DNA from: Rhynochetos jubatus
Taxonomy: Eukaryota > Chordata > Aves > Eurypygiformes > Rhynochetidae
NCBI GenBank assembly: GCA_027574665.1
Contig: CM050652.1
Location: forward strand, 4,072,589-4,136,588
Length of the DNA stretch: 64,000 bases
Reading direction: 5' to 3'
A program made the translations under genes and the position numbers. Positions 1 to 12,305 of this stretch are shown here, one piece after another; positions within the stretch are counted from its first letter, which is position 1, and each line of letters starts with the position of its first letter. The notes beneath the pieces are model-generated. The model saw nothing but the letters and a program-made list of their open reading frames with translations. It had not been told where the DNA came from and did not search any database.

Positions 1-235
1 TGTCCAGGCTCCAGTGAAGGTAGTGAGCACCAGCGCTCCTGTACGGCCTTGCTCTGGGGAGAGCTGTGGTGTTGGCATGAATTTTGGTGGGTTTGGAGCT
101 CTTTCAGGGGGCTTACACTGTGTATAGGCTGCTTTTTGCCTAAATGGCTGCAGCAGAGTCTAGGTGAGAAGCAGATTCCCTCACTCCAAGTGAGACACCT
201 TTGATCGTGAAGAGCAGGTATATCAGGCTCTAATA
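1..235. other. No feature recognised
   Basis: This is non-coding sequence before the first CR1 copy. I see no open frame with splice sites, no repeat and no RNA gene. Confidence 0.5.
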
Positions 236-759
236 TAGAATCACAAATGGTTTGGGTTGGCAGAGACCTTACAGACCATCTAGTTCCAACCCCCTGCCGT
301 GGGCAGGGACACCTTCCACTAGACCAGGTTGCTCCAAGCCTCATCCAGCCTGACCTTGAACACTTCCAGGGATGGAGCAGCCACACCTTCTCTGGGCAAC
401 CTGTCCCAGTGCCTCCCCACCCTCTCCGGGAAGCATTTCTTCCTTATAGGTAATCTAAATCTCCCCTTTTCAGTTTAAACCCTTTACCCCTTGTCCTGTC
501 ACTACAGGCCCTTGTAAAAAGCCCCCCCAGCTTCCTTGTAGTCCCCTTCAGGTATTGGAAGGCTGCAGTAAGGTCTCCATGGAGCCTTCTCTTCTCCAGG
601 CTGAACAAGCCAATTCTCTCAGCCTGTCCCCATAGGAGAGGTGCTCCAGCCCTCTGAGCATCTTCGTGGCCACCTCTGGACTCGCTCCAACCGGTCGACA
701 TCTTATTTTGGGGGCCCCAGAGCTGGATGCAGCACTCCAAGTGGGGTCTCACGAGAGCG
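236..759 (-). mobile_element. CR1 LINE, 5'-truncated copy
   Basis: The block starts with the complement of the CR1 3' end (tagaatcac followed by atggtttgggttgg). It then runs backwards through the CR1 3' UTR into the end of the reverse transcriptase frame. Read on the minus strand, an open stretch at 444-752 gives the familiar C-terminal CR1 reverse-transcriptase remnant, with RPHLE, the [13 protein letters not shown] stretch and the FQYLKG motif. The copy breaks off shortly after the complement of the RPHLE codons, as expected from 5' truncation during target-primed reverse transcription. It cannot move by itself because most of ORF2 is missing. Confidence 0.93.
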
Positions 760-1280
760 TGTGCTGACGCCTAAGCCGCTACCGAGTAGAGTTTTATCGC
801 TGCGGGTTCCAGACACACAAATTCTGCCAAAACGTAGGCAGAACAAAGACAGGCCATGTGGCTGACGCCTGCAGCCTCCCCGTGTCGTGGCAAGGGGCAC
901 TCGTGGGGCAGCCGTCTCCGGAGACAGCAACGACTTGCTGTTCGGTGTTGCGTCACCCCTTGAGCAGAACGACTGGGCTCCCTGTAGCTCCAGTCATGTG
1001 TGTTTTGCGTCAATACAATGGCTTGTTATTGGTAGAAACCTAGCTTAATTTTCCTGTTAATGAGGGCTTAACACTAGCCTATTAACAGTATCGTGGTTCA
1101 GCTGATTTCCCTTCTTGGCGAAGTGTGTCCCCTTCGCTGTGTTCTCTCTGTGCCGAAAGGAAGCTGCTGTAACGGTCGGCGTTGCCGTGAGGCGGATGGT
1201 ACCTAACAGAGCGCTGCTCCCATCTGTGCGTGCCCGTGCAGTTCTGCAGGTGCCGCCGGACACCGTCACCTCCACCCGCT
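751..1280. promoter_or_regulatory. CpG-rich block, possible regulatory element
   Basis: By eye this stretch holds roughly 35 CpG dinucleotides in about 530 bp, with little sign of the CpG loss seen in the surrounding DNA. It directly abuts the broken 5' end of the neighbouring CR1 copy. Such blocks are often unmethylated promoters or enhancers. No TATA box, first exon or recognised coding frame ties it to a gene, so a regulatory role is only inferred. Confidence 0.35.
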
Positions 1281-3654
1281 CAGAGCTCTTCTCCTGGCTC
1301 CTGCTTTACCCTTGGACTTCAGTGTGCCGGTACATAGTTGTTTGAATGCAATATTAGGTTTTATATTTAAAGACTCTCCTCATCTTTTTTTCTTAAACCG
1401 TACTTTGTCAGGGCCTCTGCAGCTGTCGATACACAGCACATACTTCATTATCCCAGTCATCACTTTGACTGTTTTTATCCTTTTAACCTTCACAGTTGCT
1501 ACAGCAGACAATTGTGGGGATAATCTAGAGTGAATTTCCTTGGCCAGTATTAAAACCACAAAGAAATCCAAAGTAGTTCTGTTAAAAAAGAATCTCTTGA
1601 TAAAACTATTTGTGAAGGACTGAAAGGGGGAACACAGAAGGAATACCCAGCTCCACTGCAGGGAAGGGGCTGTAGGACACCATCGCAGGCGGGCAGCTGC
1701 CACGTTCCTGCCCGTGTCCTCTCAGACCTGTTGTAACTGCTAAGTGGTTAATGCGGAACGGTCAGTGCTGAGCGGGGAACAGGCCTCGCTGGCAGATGCT
1801 CACTGCTGTTTGTTGTGAGCTATCTCAGTAAGTTCTGCGTCTGCCTTTGTTAGAATTTTGATGTCTGCCTTCACGTTCCCCGTTTCTAATAAATCAGGTT
1901 GGATTTGCAGAATATTAAAGTGACATTAGGATGTGCCTATTATCAGAGTTGAGTTGAGTCAATGAATTGTGTGCTGTGAACTAACCGAACTCGTTTATTA
2001 ATTGATGAATTAATTTCATCATGTCTGATAGAAATAGGAGAACTCAAATGCTGGCAGAACAGAGAGCTAACTCTCTTCCTCACAAAGTCACTAGGGTTTC
2101 TTTGGATTTAGTTTTCATTAGTCTAATAATGGCCACATTTTTAAAAGTAGGAAGTTACACCAGTCACTTGCAATTCAGGCTTCTTCTCTTTGGAGTTCTC
2201 TTCTGTCCTACACCACTTCCATGCTGACTTCTGCCTATTGAAATAATTTGAAACTTAAAGTTTCTAGTTGCTTTTTCTAAGCAAAATATTAGCACTTTGT
2301 CTTCATCCTTAGCTTTCTTTTATTCTGGTCAAACAATCAAGGCAGTCAATCATGTTGTCAAGCTCAAGTTTTTATCCTGTCTGGGTGTTTGTAATTCTGG
2401 TGGCTTTTTTGTGATCTCTGTTAATCATGCTCTTTAATGCACTAGTCAAAAGATCTTTTACACAATGACATCCTCTCTTAGCACATTCTGCATCTTGCGT
2501 CTTCTCAATTTCCTCTGCAATCACGTATTTGACTACTGCCTCTGTGCAGCCAAGTTCCAGATCTGCACCTCTGTGCATCATTTCGTTTCTCTCCTGAGAT
2601 GTTGGACTGACCTGTGCACATGTGAATTTGATAGCGATCAGCTGCAGCTCTGTACAGCTTCAGGAGAAAGGGGCTGTCTCCCATGCCAGCCCTCTGTAAA
2701 TGCCACAAAAATACCTTTTCATTTAAACCTCTATTTTAAAGCTATACCTTCTATGATGCCTAGAGTAGATAGGCCATCATGCTGCTCATCTGCCTTTACC
2801 TCAGGTTTTATTGATTCATTATTCCTCGTGTTTTCTCTTGGTTTTTATGTCTCTTCACTCTTCTGTGCCACGGGCAGTAAACCAGAAACCGAATTCCTTT
2901 TATTCTGTTTTATATGGAACTCCTAGATCAGTGTGTCTTGGTTCATGACAGGGACTCTGCTCTGCTACAGTACATTTACAGTGCCTCCCTTGGAAATCAC
3001 TGGGAAGCTAAATACCTATATAGCTTCAGAACCTACACAAGCTGAGCTTCCAGGGCCCAAAGAAAATCAGACTAGAAACTGAGCTTCAGTCTTCCTTATC
3101 TTAATGCTTCAATTACGAGATGCTGACCTCGTTCATAGCTTCAAAAGATGGAGCCAGTTCCAGGGAGAAGACTATTAACATCACAAGTAAGTTGCAGCAA
3201 AGTGGATATATGCACGTTACATTTCTCTGATAGATGGGGACATATTTTTCTAATGCAACTGAAGTTGTTCAATAGCTGCAGTAGATTAAAGCAAAAACTA
3301 CTCTGCAAAACAAAATTACTTTCAAAATCCAACAGCCATTTTTTCCCACCTCTTACTTGGCTCTGTTTCATATGCAGAGCATTATGCTGTGGTCCTCTGA
3401 TTAGTTCTATAATTTCCGTGTCGTATGCCAGCACCAGTGTTTATTATTGAAGCATAATGTCTGGTTTTATCCTGATTATGTGTTTTGCCCTGTATCGGTA
3501 GTCAAATACATGAAGTGAGTAGTAAAAGGGGTTCAGGAGTAAGAACCAGTAAATGCTCAAAGCTGTGCAGGATTCGGCAGATGGAATCAATTCCAGGGCT
3601 GCCAGATGTTTGCTGGTTGACCGAGGTGATCCTGGCTCAGCACTCAGTGAATCC
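1281..3654. other. No gene recognised
   Basis: AT-leaning non-coding DNA. Long open frames occur on both strands around 2372-2926, but they overlap each other, have no recognisable domain and are not bounded by convincing splice sites. No CR1 similarity was recognised here. Confidence 0.45.
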
Positions 3655-4490
3655 TAGAATCACAGAATGGTTTGGGTTGGAAAGGACCTTAAAGACCATC
3701 TAGTTCCAACCCCCTGCCAGGGGCAGGGACACCCTCCACTAGACCAGGTTGCTCCAAGCCTCATCCAGCCTGGCCTTGAACACTTCCAGGGATGGGGCAT
3801 CCACAGCTTCTCTGGGCAGCCTGTTCCAGTGCCTCCCCACCCTTTCTGTGAAGACCTTCTTCCTGATATCTAATCTAAATCTCTCCTCTTTCAGTTTTAA
3901 CCCATTACCCCTTGTGCTGTCACTACAGGCCCATGTAAAAGTCCCCCTCCAGCTTCCTTGTAGCCCCCTTCAGGTACTGGAAGGTGCTCTAAGGTCTCCC
4001 TGGAGCCTTCTCTTCTCCAGGCTGAACAAGCCCAACTCTCTCAGCCTGTCCCCATAGCAGAGGTGCTCCAGCCCTCTGAGCATCTTCATGGCCTCCTCTG
4101 GACTCGCTCAAACTGGTCTATATCCTTCTTATGTTGAGGGCTCCACAGCTGGACACAGAACTGCAGGTGGGGTCTCAGGAGAGCAGAGTAGAGGGGGAGA
4201 ATCCCCTCCCTCACACTGCTGGCCACACTTCTCTGGATACAGTCCAGGATACAGTTGACTTTCTCAGCTGCCAGTGCACACGGCCAGCTCATGTTCAGCT
4301 TTTCATCCCCCAGTACCCCCAAGTCCTTCTCCTCAGGGCTGCTCTTGATCCATTCACCACCCAGCCTCTTTCTGTGTTTGGGATTGCCTCAACCCAGGCA
4401 AGGACCTTACATTTGTCCTTGTTGAACTTCAAGATCCCTCTCGCTTCCTGGCTCTTCCAGTCTCTGGCAGAACTTACAGGCCATTGATCA
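3655..4490 (-). mobile_element. CR1 LINE with partial ORF2 (reverse transcriptase 3' part)
   Basis: One of the longest CR1 copies in the window. It begins with the complement of the CR1 3' end at tagaatcacagaatgg and runs about 835 bp into ORF2. The minus-strand translation near 4086-4322 shows the CR1 reverse-transcriptase series LGDEKLNMS, then CI.RSVAS, then LYSALLRPHL, then LWSPQHKKD. Further in (about 4300-4450) comes KFNKDKCKVL. Frame changes between these motifs show that the reading frame is broken. The copy is 5'-truncated and not capable of transposition. Confidence 0.95.
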
Positions 4491-7258
4491 GGCCCTAAAA
4501 TCTTTGGGTAAATCTTCCACCTTTCTCTCCTCAAAGCCAGAAGAACCAAGCTTTTTAATTAGGTGACACAGCCAGGCCTAAATGAAAAGATGCAGAAATG
4601 GAGGGGCACTGGGTGGTTGTGTTTCTTGGGGGGGGTGTGCAGGGCTGGTGGCTCTGAGACAATAACCCTGGCAGCGGTCCAGGGGACCTGCTGCTGTGTC
4701 TCCCGTGCAGTGGGGGCAAGTGTGGGCTGGCATGTTTCTGTAACACCCTTTCGTTCTGTAATCATTATACAAGGGGATCCAAAGTGGAACCAAACTGGTG
4801 AAACTGGACCGTAGCAGTGTGACCTGCTTCTATAAGGGGAAGCCAAAGTGGAAACGCAAACATGGGTTTAAATAAGCCGTTTTATAAGCTCCAGGTGCTG
4901 ATGTCATGAGAGCGCCTTGCGTATGCTAAAGGAAGAGCATGTTGTTTGAGGGGAAAACCCATTTATAGATATGTACAGGCTGAAAGGTAAACGATTTCTG
5001 TTTCCGGTGAATTGGTAGGATACGCGCCCTGCTTCCTGCTGTGCAGTGTGTGCTCTAAGTCTAGCTGGCGCGTATTGTGTTAGTCGCTGCGCAGCACTGT
5101 GCGGGGAGTGAGTATCTTTACAATTTTGATTTCTGATTCTTTGCTTCTTCAGTATAACAAGGGTTGAAAGGTGGTTTGTTTGCTCTGAAAGTATTTCTGG
5201 CTTGGCTGTCTGGGTTTTTTTGCCATGTCATACATGGGAGGAGTGAACAATATTTGCCTTCAGCTAAAAAGATCCTCTGCAGCCTGTTTGTCAGGCGTGG
5301 GAATTCAGTTGGGACTAAAAACGATGGCACTTGGAGCGGTCTGGTTGAATTTCCTATCCCTCTTAATTGCTATCTTTTTGTGTGTGTGTGATGATTTTAA
5401 TTTCACACCCTCTTCAGTAATCACGGAGTTTTGCAAAGGAGTCGGAATTTGTGTTTGTATTACACCAGGAAAAAGAAAACCACAGAAAAATGAATGTTTT
5501 CTCGTGTGTTTGTTACATTTAAAAGACACATAAGAGCAATTCTTTCCGGGTTGCTTTTTGTCCTTGAAGAGACGAACTAGCACAATCCCACACGTAGATA
5601 GGTAGATGAATCCGGTGCTGGAGATAAGCAGAGGGGCAAAAAAGTTACAAGTGCCTGGTTTTAAGAGCTCACTTTGTAGAGACCTAAGTGGATGCGATGC
5701 AGTGCGCGGCACAAGAATATAAACAGTAGGTGTGGTTTCTGGGTGCTTCATGACAGGGGCATTTCTGCTCAGTGCTGGGATTAGCACTTCTTTTGAAGCT
5801 TATATAACAGCTACGTTGCCAGGGTGGTTTCTAAAAATGATGCTCATCGCTCTTCAGATTCCAAAAGCTTTAAGTCAGAAGAAATATTTTAAGCTGAAGA
5901 AATTTTTTTTTCCTCCCCCCTAATGATCATTGGTTTTCTCCCAGATCCCAGTGAGATACTTCTGCATATGTAAGACAGCGCTGGGAATGAAAAAAAAAAA
6001 ACGTTTTCATAACGTCAAGACGTGGACAAGCAACACTCAGATTTGGTGTGGGTGGCTACTTCGTTAACATACCTTGGTTGTCATACCTTAGAAAGCAACA
6101 GGGAATTACGTTGTTCTTTATAGTTGTCCTGTACAATTTCTAAAGTGTAACATCTGCTGCTTTTACCCAGCAAATCGTGATGCCCTTAGGGAAAAAACCC
6201 TCTGTATTGCTGCCTCTGTGGCCCCGAAGATCGCTGTTTGACAGAAGAGCAGTCAGCTGCTATGGTGATGGGCACAGGGTGGGAACATGGACAGAAATAG
6301 AGAGGCAGGGCTCAAACCAGACTATTCCTGCTTCCTTACTCTTTCACTAGCCCTTTCTGATTTTGGTGGTGACTCCTTACAAGGGCTAACGGGTTATTTT
6401 GCTGTTTTCTGCCTCAAAGTCTCACAAGTAACGCAAAATAATACCCAAGCAGAAAGGAGAGTGAGTTCTCAGATTGATAATGCTCGTGCAGGACTGCATG
6501 TATTGCCCTGCAGTGCAGCTTGTGCCCGTTGTGCTTGAATTGGGATGCGCAGAAATCTCCCTTCTCCCATAGAAATTGAAGACGGTTTTTGGTATTGCAT
6601 AATTCATATATTAAAGCCTTTGTCATAAAAACATCTTACTGGTTTTTTCCCCAGCTTGATAAGCCAGCTTTTGTATTTTTAGGATTTCTGTTTCCTAATA
6701 ATCCCCAAAATCAGCCAGAAGGGATTTCAAAACAGAATTTGGAGTAAGTCTGACACAGCTTGTACATCAGGGGCGTTGCCCTGCGCAGCAGGTGATGCTC
6801 TGGCACCTGCTGTTCACAGATCCTTCCTCCGCAGAGAATTGTTGCCCCGTGGCATGGGGGCACACCATGGGAGTCAGCGTGTAGGTGGCCCGGGACTCAA
6901 GTCATCTGCCAGGAGATATATCCTACAGGGTGTGTCTGCTCATGTACTGCTGGATGAAACTGAGACAGCAGTTTCTTTTGGTGGATTTTGAAGCTCTGAT
7001 CTAAAATTACTCCTTCCATAGGGAACATGATACCTGTATTCTAGCGATGAGGTTAGTGGTAGGCGTTGATTGCCTGTTTAAACTGTAAATACGCTCATTT
7101 AAGTTCAGATTTTGAGAGGCCTTAACTTGGCTAAAAGCCTGTATAAGAGGCTGGAGGAAGAGAAGGATGGTTATGAAATTGCATTTGAGTTTATATCTTT
7201 GAAGAACAACACAGAGAGGACTAATTCAAACAGCTTCTGGTATGTTTTCTTCTTCCAG
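4491..7258. other. No gene recognised
   Basis: Non-coding sequence. A 160-codon minus-strand open frame lies at 5305-5787 but matches nothing I recognise and has no splice context. Short homopolymer runs occur, such as G8 near 4627 and A12 near 5991. No repeat family was recognised. Confidence 0.45.
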
Positions 7259-7341
7259 ATTTTGAGGACAAACCTGTCAGTAATGAATGGTTCCAGAAAA
7301 ACGTGGAGAAAATGGTACATGGTGGAGGCTGGTTTTTTGAG
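7259..7341 (+). other. Candidate internal coding exon, unidentified
   Basis: An 83-nt stretch lies between a pyrimidine-rich acceptor (ttttcttcttccag) and a gtatag donor. One frame is open throughout and reads FEDKPVSNEWF followed by QKNVEKMVHGGGWFFE, with codon use that looks like a real exon. It would start one base into a codon and end on a codon boundary. I do not recognise the protein. A second frame is also open, and no neighbouring exon joins convincingly, so a chance open frame remains quite possible. Confidence 0.2.
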
Positions 7342-10300
7342 GTATAGCACATCTGTGTCCCTTCTTGGTATCAGCTGGTGGTGTAAATTCCTTGTGGCCA
7401 TCAGACCTTTACTGTTGGAAGCTTTGAGGAGCTTCTGAAATGAGAAAGATGAATGTATTGTACATCCATGAGAGAGATGGATGTTTCACTAGTGGGAAAT
7501 GCCGGTCTTTATTCAAGGCCTGTTTGCTTGTTGCAGAGGAATGTTCCCTATATTACCAGCTTACTTGGTAGCTCTTTTCAGTACAGCTAACCAAAGCACA
7601 GGAAGGAAAATGAGATACGTGAAGTACTGTCATCAGCGTAGGAAATTTTGACAGTAATGGTTTGTCATGTCATTAATTTCCTCCCAGATGACCCGAATGC
7701 TTTTTCTTCTTACCTGTTTTATGTCAAGCCGGCGCAGACATTCTGATCATATTAAATTCCAGCTGCGGAGGCTTTGTTTCTTGCACATTGCCAATTTTAA
7801 GATAACACAGTTGTTGAGCGAGAAAAATCTAAATGGAAAAATTCAGGCAGCAGGCCAGCAGGAAAGCTGGACCTTCTATAAAAACCTAGTAAAACCTGAG
7901 TAAGAAGCTCAAAATTTGGTGTATTGATTTTTCTTGTGAAAGTTCAAGAACTGTGTTTCATTGCAGGCTGAAACTCATCTCGACTCCTCATGACCAGCTG
8001 AGCAAGGGAGATGGGATTTGATGCTATCCAAGGTGTAATTCCACAGTTCATGTCTTTTGCTAGTGCCAGCTTAATAAGTTTCTGCCTACCCCCAGCCATT
8101 CATTTCCAGCTCAGCAGCAATGCAGTGCCATCTCTTCCCTGACCGTGTGGAAAACCAGATGACTGAAAATACCTCCGTCAAGAAAAGAAACGCTTTTCTT
8201 TTTCCTTTGAATTGGAATCATTGGAGTGAACTTGTTTATAGCATGGCCTGCGGGCAGTTGTGTCGGCACAGCTGAAGGTGACATGAACATCAGAGGCAGC
8301 AGTGAGCGCTGGAGGGTGTCCCAACGTTAATTGATCTTGCTGTCAACGAAAATCTGCTCTGGGACCATATCCTGGATGAAGGGGTTTCACTAGCCACAGT
8401 AATATTTATTGAACTGCTGCTTTTCATTTTATTTTATTAAGAGTGATTAACATCGTCGTGCTCAGGCAGGATTTTTATTTCTTGAGGAGATAAACCATCT
8501 CTGTGAGAAGTCAGTCAGCTTTGTGGACAGCCATGAATGTCAATAAAGTCTTGGCAAACACAGTAGGTATTTATTCAGCCTTGCAAATTAAAAACATTTC
8601 TCCTGCTTGTTTAGTGAAGGGAACAAAAAAAAAGACAAATTACATAGCGGATGAGCTCTCTTGATAGTTGGAATTCATTAAGCTGGTGGTGAAAACGATG
8701 GGGGATTGATGGTGCAGAAAAACAAAAGATGAAGCAGCTTTTCCCCAATAGCTGTGGTTTAAGTTCAAGTTGAAAATGACTGGGGAAAAAAAAAAAAATC
8801 CCTTAAAGACATCTGTAAGTGACTTCACAGTCTCAATTCCTATCTTGGTAGGCAGTTCTTCCTCGTTGCAGTTAGTATTAATTGGGTTTTCAGCTGACAG
8901 ACAATTTCTCAATGATTCCTCCATCTTCATCGTGCCATAGCATATCTGCAGCAGCTCATAAATGAGATACATGGCCAGGTGTTAGGTAGGAAGTTCACGC
9001 AGTCGTGTCCCATGCTATAGCCGTTCTGTGAACAGAGGCTTTCTGCAGAGTTGTCAATCTGTCATCTTGCCTTGGCCCCACGTTTTATTTAAAAAAAAGG
9101 CATTTTAAAAGTTACAGTGAGTTGAGCAGTTTGTCAGACACAACGTACTCGCAGGCTATTGTCTGCAAATTACAGGCTGACTCGGTCTTTCAGCCTGTCA
9201 CAGATGGATTGTAAAGCTGTCATAAGTAAAGCTCTAACAAAATCCAGTTACACAGCTCCTGTTATGGAAGAGGATGGAAAGGAAGCAATAAGACTTATTT
9301 ATTACGAATTTCCTGTACAGGATCTTTACTCCATTTGGAAGTCTTTCTGAGTCACTCCCAGTAGACATTCTTTCTGATTATCCCTGATTAATGTGATAAA
9401 GTGCCCACAAATTGTCATTTGCAGTCAAAGATGGGATCACAGTTCCCATGTTATTGAGTGCTTAACTGCAGGAATTCCTCACTGGAAGAGAGAAGGAGGT
9501 ACCTGATAGGTCTCTGAATGCAGCTAAACCAGCTGTAAATCACTGGAATTATTCAACAACAAAACAAAGCCATCGCAAGCTTCAGTCTTGCAGTGGATTA
9601 ATCGCAGACAAAATTTTTCTCGTGTAAGTAATTCCGTCAGTGTAAAAATTATGGGAATTCTGAACTATTTAACATCAGGGCTTAAGTCACTGACATGTCA
9701 TTCCCATGATTTTCTCTGAAAGATCAGAGAAACGGTGTCAGATTGTTAACTACTGAAACAAAAACGTAATCAGAAATTCTTCCACCTAACATTTTTATCC
9801 AAGTCCATGAATTCTGGGTTTGCTATTTCTATTTCCCCAGCTCTTGTTTTTGTGCTGAGTAGGTATGTAAATGCAAAGACACTATCTCCTCTGTTGCTTC
9901 TCTTCCTTTCCAGTTAAATAAGAAAATTGCTCAGCTTTTCTCATCATCAAATTTAGGAAGGAGAGAGTAGTTCAAGATCTGAAAACGTTGTAAAACCTAC
10001 AGGACCTCCGTAGCAGGAGGCATCTTGGAGACGTATGGCAGCTCTCTATCTGCAGTTCGTTTGTTTTTCCGGTTCAGAAATGACAGTTTACAGCCCTAAC
10101 GCAGGAGTTTTTCTCATTATCTGTGTTCTAGAAACATGCAGAGTTACTACAAGTTTTGAAAGATGCTTTCTTCAAAAGTGGAAAGGATATTAAATAGAAG
10201 GATTGTCTCTCTGGATAGGCAGATGGAGATGCTGTGGTCTGCGCCCATTCTAGGACTAATGGTACAGACACCGCCGTACAGCTGGACCTCAGCTTCAAAT

Positions 10301-10413
10301 CCCATGTATGTCACGAATGCAACGGTATAGGAAAGATGCTACGGCGCAATGTAGCTGTGCCTTGTCCAGGGAAGATAACAGTTGTGAAATGTTGTTACTT
10401 TCTTGTTTCACAG
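7342..10413. other. No confirmed gene; a few exon-like open stretches
   Basis: Non-coding or intronic-looking DNA. At 7688, after the acceptor ttaatttcctcccag, a frame in phase with the 7259-7341 candidate stays open to a TAA at 7903. On the minus strand, 8793-8972 reads as an open stretch with plausible codon use. None of these is recognisable. AT-rich stretches near 8400-8450 resemble ordinary intergenic sequence. Confidence 0.35.
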
Positions 10414-10499
10414 ATGGACTTCCTCGTGAAGATGTTCTTGGAGAGGAGTATGTTAGCTGTGCTGTTGACAGATACGCTCGTGGGAACTGTCTGCACTAA
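10414..10499 (+). other. Candidate terminal coding exon, unidentified
   Basis: After a strong pyrimidine-rich acceptor (tactttcttgtttcacag), one frame reads GLPREDVLGEEY followed by VSCAVDRYARGNCLH and then a TAA stop at 10497-10499. Codon use is exon-like. No matching upstream exon with the right phase was found with confidence, and the peptide matches no family I know. Chance is a real alternative. Confidence 0.18.
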
Positions 10500-12286
10500 C
10501 TTGAGAAGTCTCTCCTCTATCTTCAGCCACCTATAAATTAGGTTTCAAGTCTAAGCTAGTCGTTCTGGTTGTCATTGTGTTAAATGAAGAGAAGGATGCA
10601 TCTCTGGAGGTGATTAAACCTTAGAAACTAGTTAAGCTTTTGACGTGGGTTCCTGCCTCCTGAAGAGGCGTTTGAAAACATTTGCCTGTCTTCAGGAGAC
10701 CACAGATGGGTTCATCTTGGTTGTAATCAACTACAGTCAGCTTTCACAGGACTTCCAGAGGCAGCTGCAGTGCACACCGGGTGTATTGCACTGCAGGAGG
10801 AACAAGATGCTTCACTCTTGAATTGCACTACAGCAAGGCAAAGCTTGAGGCTTTTGCATGGCTTGAAGAAACTCTTTAGTCCTGCCCACATTTTAAACCT
10901 GCTGTATTTTAACTGTGCTTAAAGCATGAGCATTTCTTGCACCCGCATGGATGATTCCCAGATGGCTGTGTGCTCGGGGCAGAGCTCTGGGAGACGGGCA
11001 CGAGCACAGCTCAGTCCTGCTGCTGCTGGCCAAGCTGCTTCCTGACTGCTCTGCTCCACACAGACACTTTCTGGACAGAAAAGCTGCACAATAAATCCAA
11101 CGCCGATGTGGCCTGGCATAGTTATAAGTCTTCCAGTAACTGAAGCAACTGCCTGCTTTCAGAGGCCCAGCTTGCTCCGTTTGGTTGTTTTCCTTAAAAC
11201 AATGTTGTTCTACACCCACATGGGGCACACTGGCTCTCCGTGCCTCCCCCCTGTCCTGCCATCGAAACACGCTGTGCCTGTTGTGCCAGTGCTGCTGCTT
11301 CGGGTAATTTGTTCCCTGACGAGAGGCTGCGATGTACCTATCGAGTACTTCCCAGAACATGTCACCGTGAGCACGGCTGAGCCTTGCAGCCTGTGCAAAC
11401 ACTCAAAACTTCCTGGACATTATTCTGCAGATGCGATTCGGGTATGTTTGTTCTGCCAGCTGAGATGAGAAGTTGCAGACAGGTTATAAGAAAAATACAT
11501 CTGTTTGAAGGGAATAAATTGTCTAGAACACACTTCAGTAGCAGACTTCCAGGAAAAAACCCTGTGTCAGACTTCTTAGAAGCAGTGCTGGGACCAGGTG
11601 GTAAGTGCCAGATCTGAATAGTCTGTAATTAACGCAGTCCTTAACATCAGGTTTTCTCTAATACTGCAAATACTACTTCAGCGCGAGCTAGCAGACAGGT
11701 GGGCTGGTTTTCAGACTATCCGCGTGACCTTCTGGATGAATATTCAACGTTCAGGCATTAATGTGTAGCCTCTGTCACATGCTGCTGCTGTTCAAGATAA
11801 GATCCGTTCACATCTTGCAGGAGACCTTTCGCGCCTCGTTTTGCTGTCACTAGAGGGAGTTGGCAGCAGTGCTTCCCTTACTGTTGGTTTGGTGGTAGTC
11901 CTGCCTGTGGGCAGAGCTCAGCAGACACAGTGTGTTAATAGAAGACAGTCACAGGAGGATGAAGGTCCTTCTTTCCTGGTTAAACCCTTGTAGATGTTGT
12001 CCAAGCTTGACTCACAACATTCTTCGGTGACGGGGCTGTAAGCAGTTCTCTTTCTGCTGGTAGCACTAAAGTAGAAACCAGAAATGAACGTTTGGTGACT
12101 CAAGCCAAAATCAAGGGTAAGAATAAGAAAAAAGGGTCAACAATTTAATAAGACAAATGAATACCTATCTATGTTGGGTTTTTTCTGTGGCATTTGCAGT
12201 TTACTTACAGGAGTATCATCCCAGCTAGAACCAAGCTCCCTCAGGAAGCTGGTTTCATATGGTGGTTTAGATTTAACTATTCATTG

Positions 12287-12305
12287 TCTAGCACCATTTG
12301 AAATC
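12287..12305 (+). repeat. 19-bp direct repeat, copy 1
   Basis: The sequence tctagcaccatttgaaatc occurs here and again at 13409-13427 in the same orientation. The flanks are not obviously alike, so this may be the remnant of an old repeat family rather than a recent duplication. Confidence 0.6.

Noticed and set aside
444-752. Open frame as a host gene
   Set aside because: It is the C-terminal reverse-transcriptase remnant of a CR1 copy.
2372-2926. Long open frames on both strands (153 codons plus, 69 and 67 codons minus)
   Set aside because: No recognisable protein in any frame, and mutually overlapping frames suggest a chance lack of stops.
5305-5787. 160-codon minus-strand open frame with one hydrophobic stretch
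   Set aside because: No family recognised and no promoter or splice signals nearby that fit.
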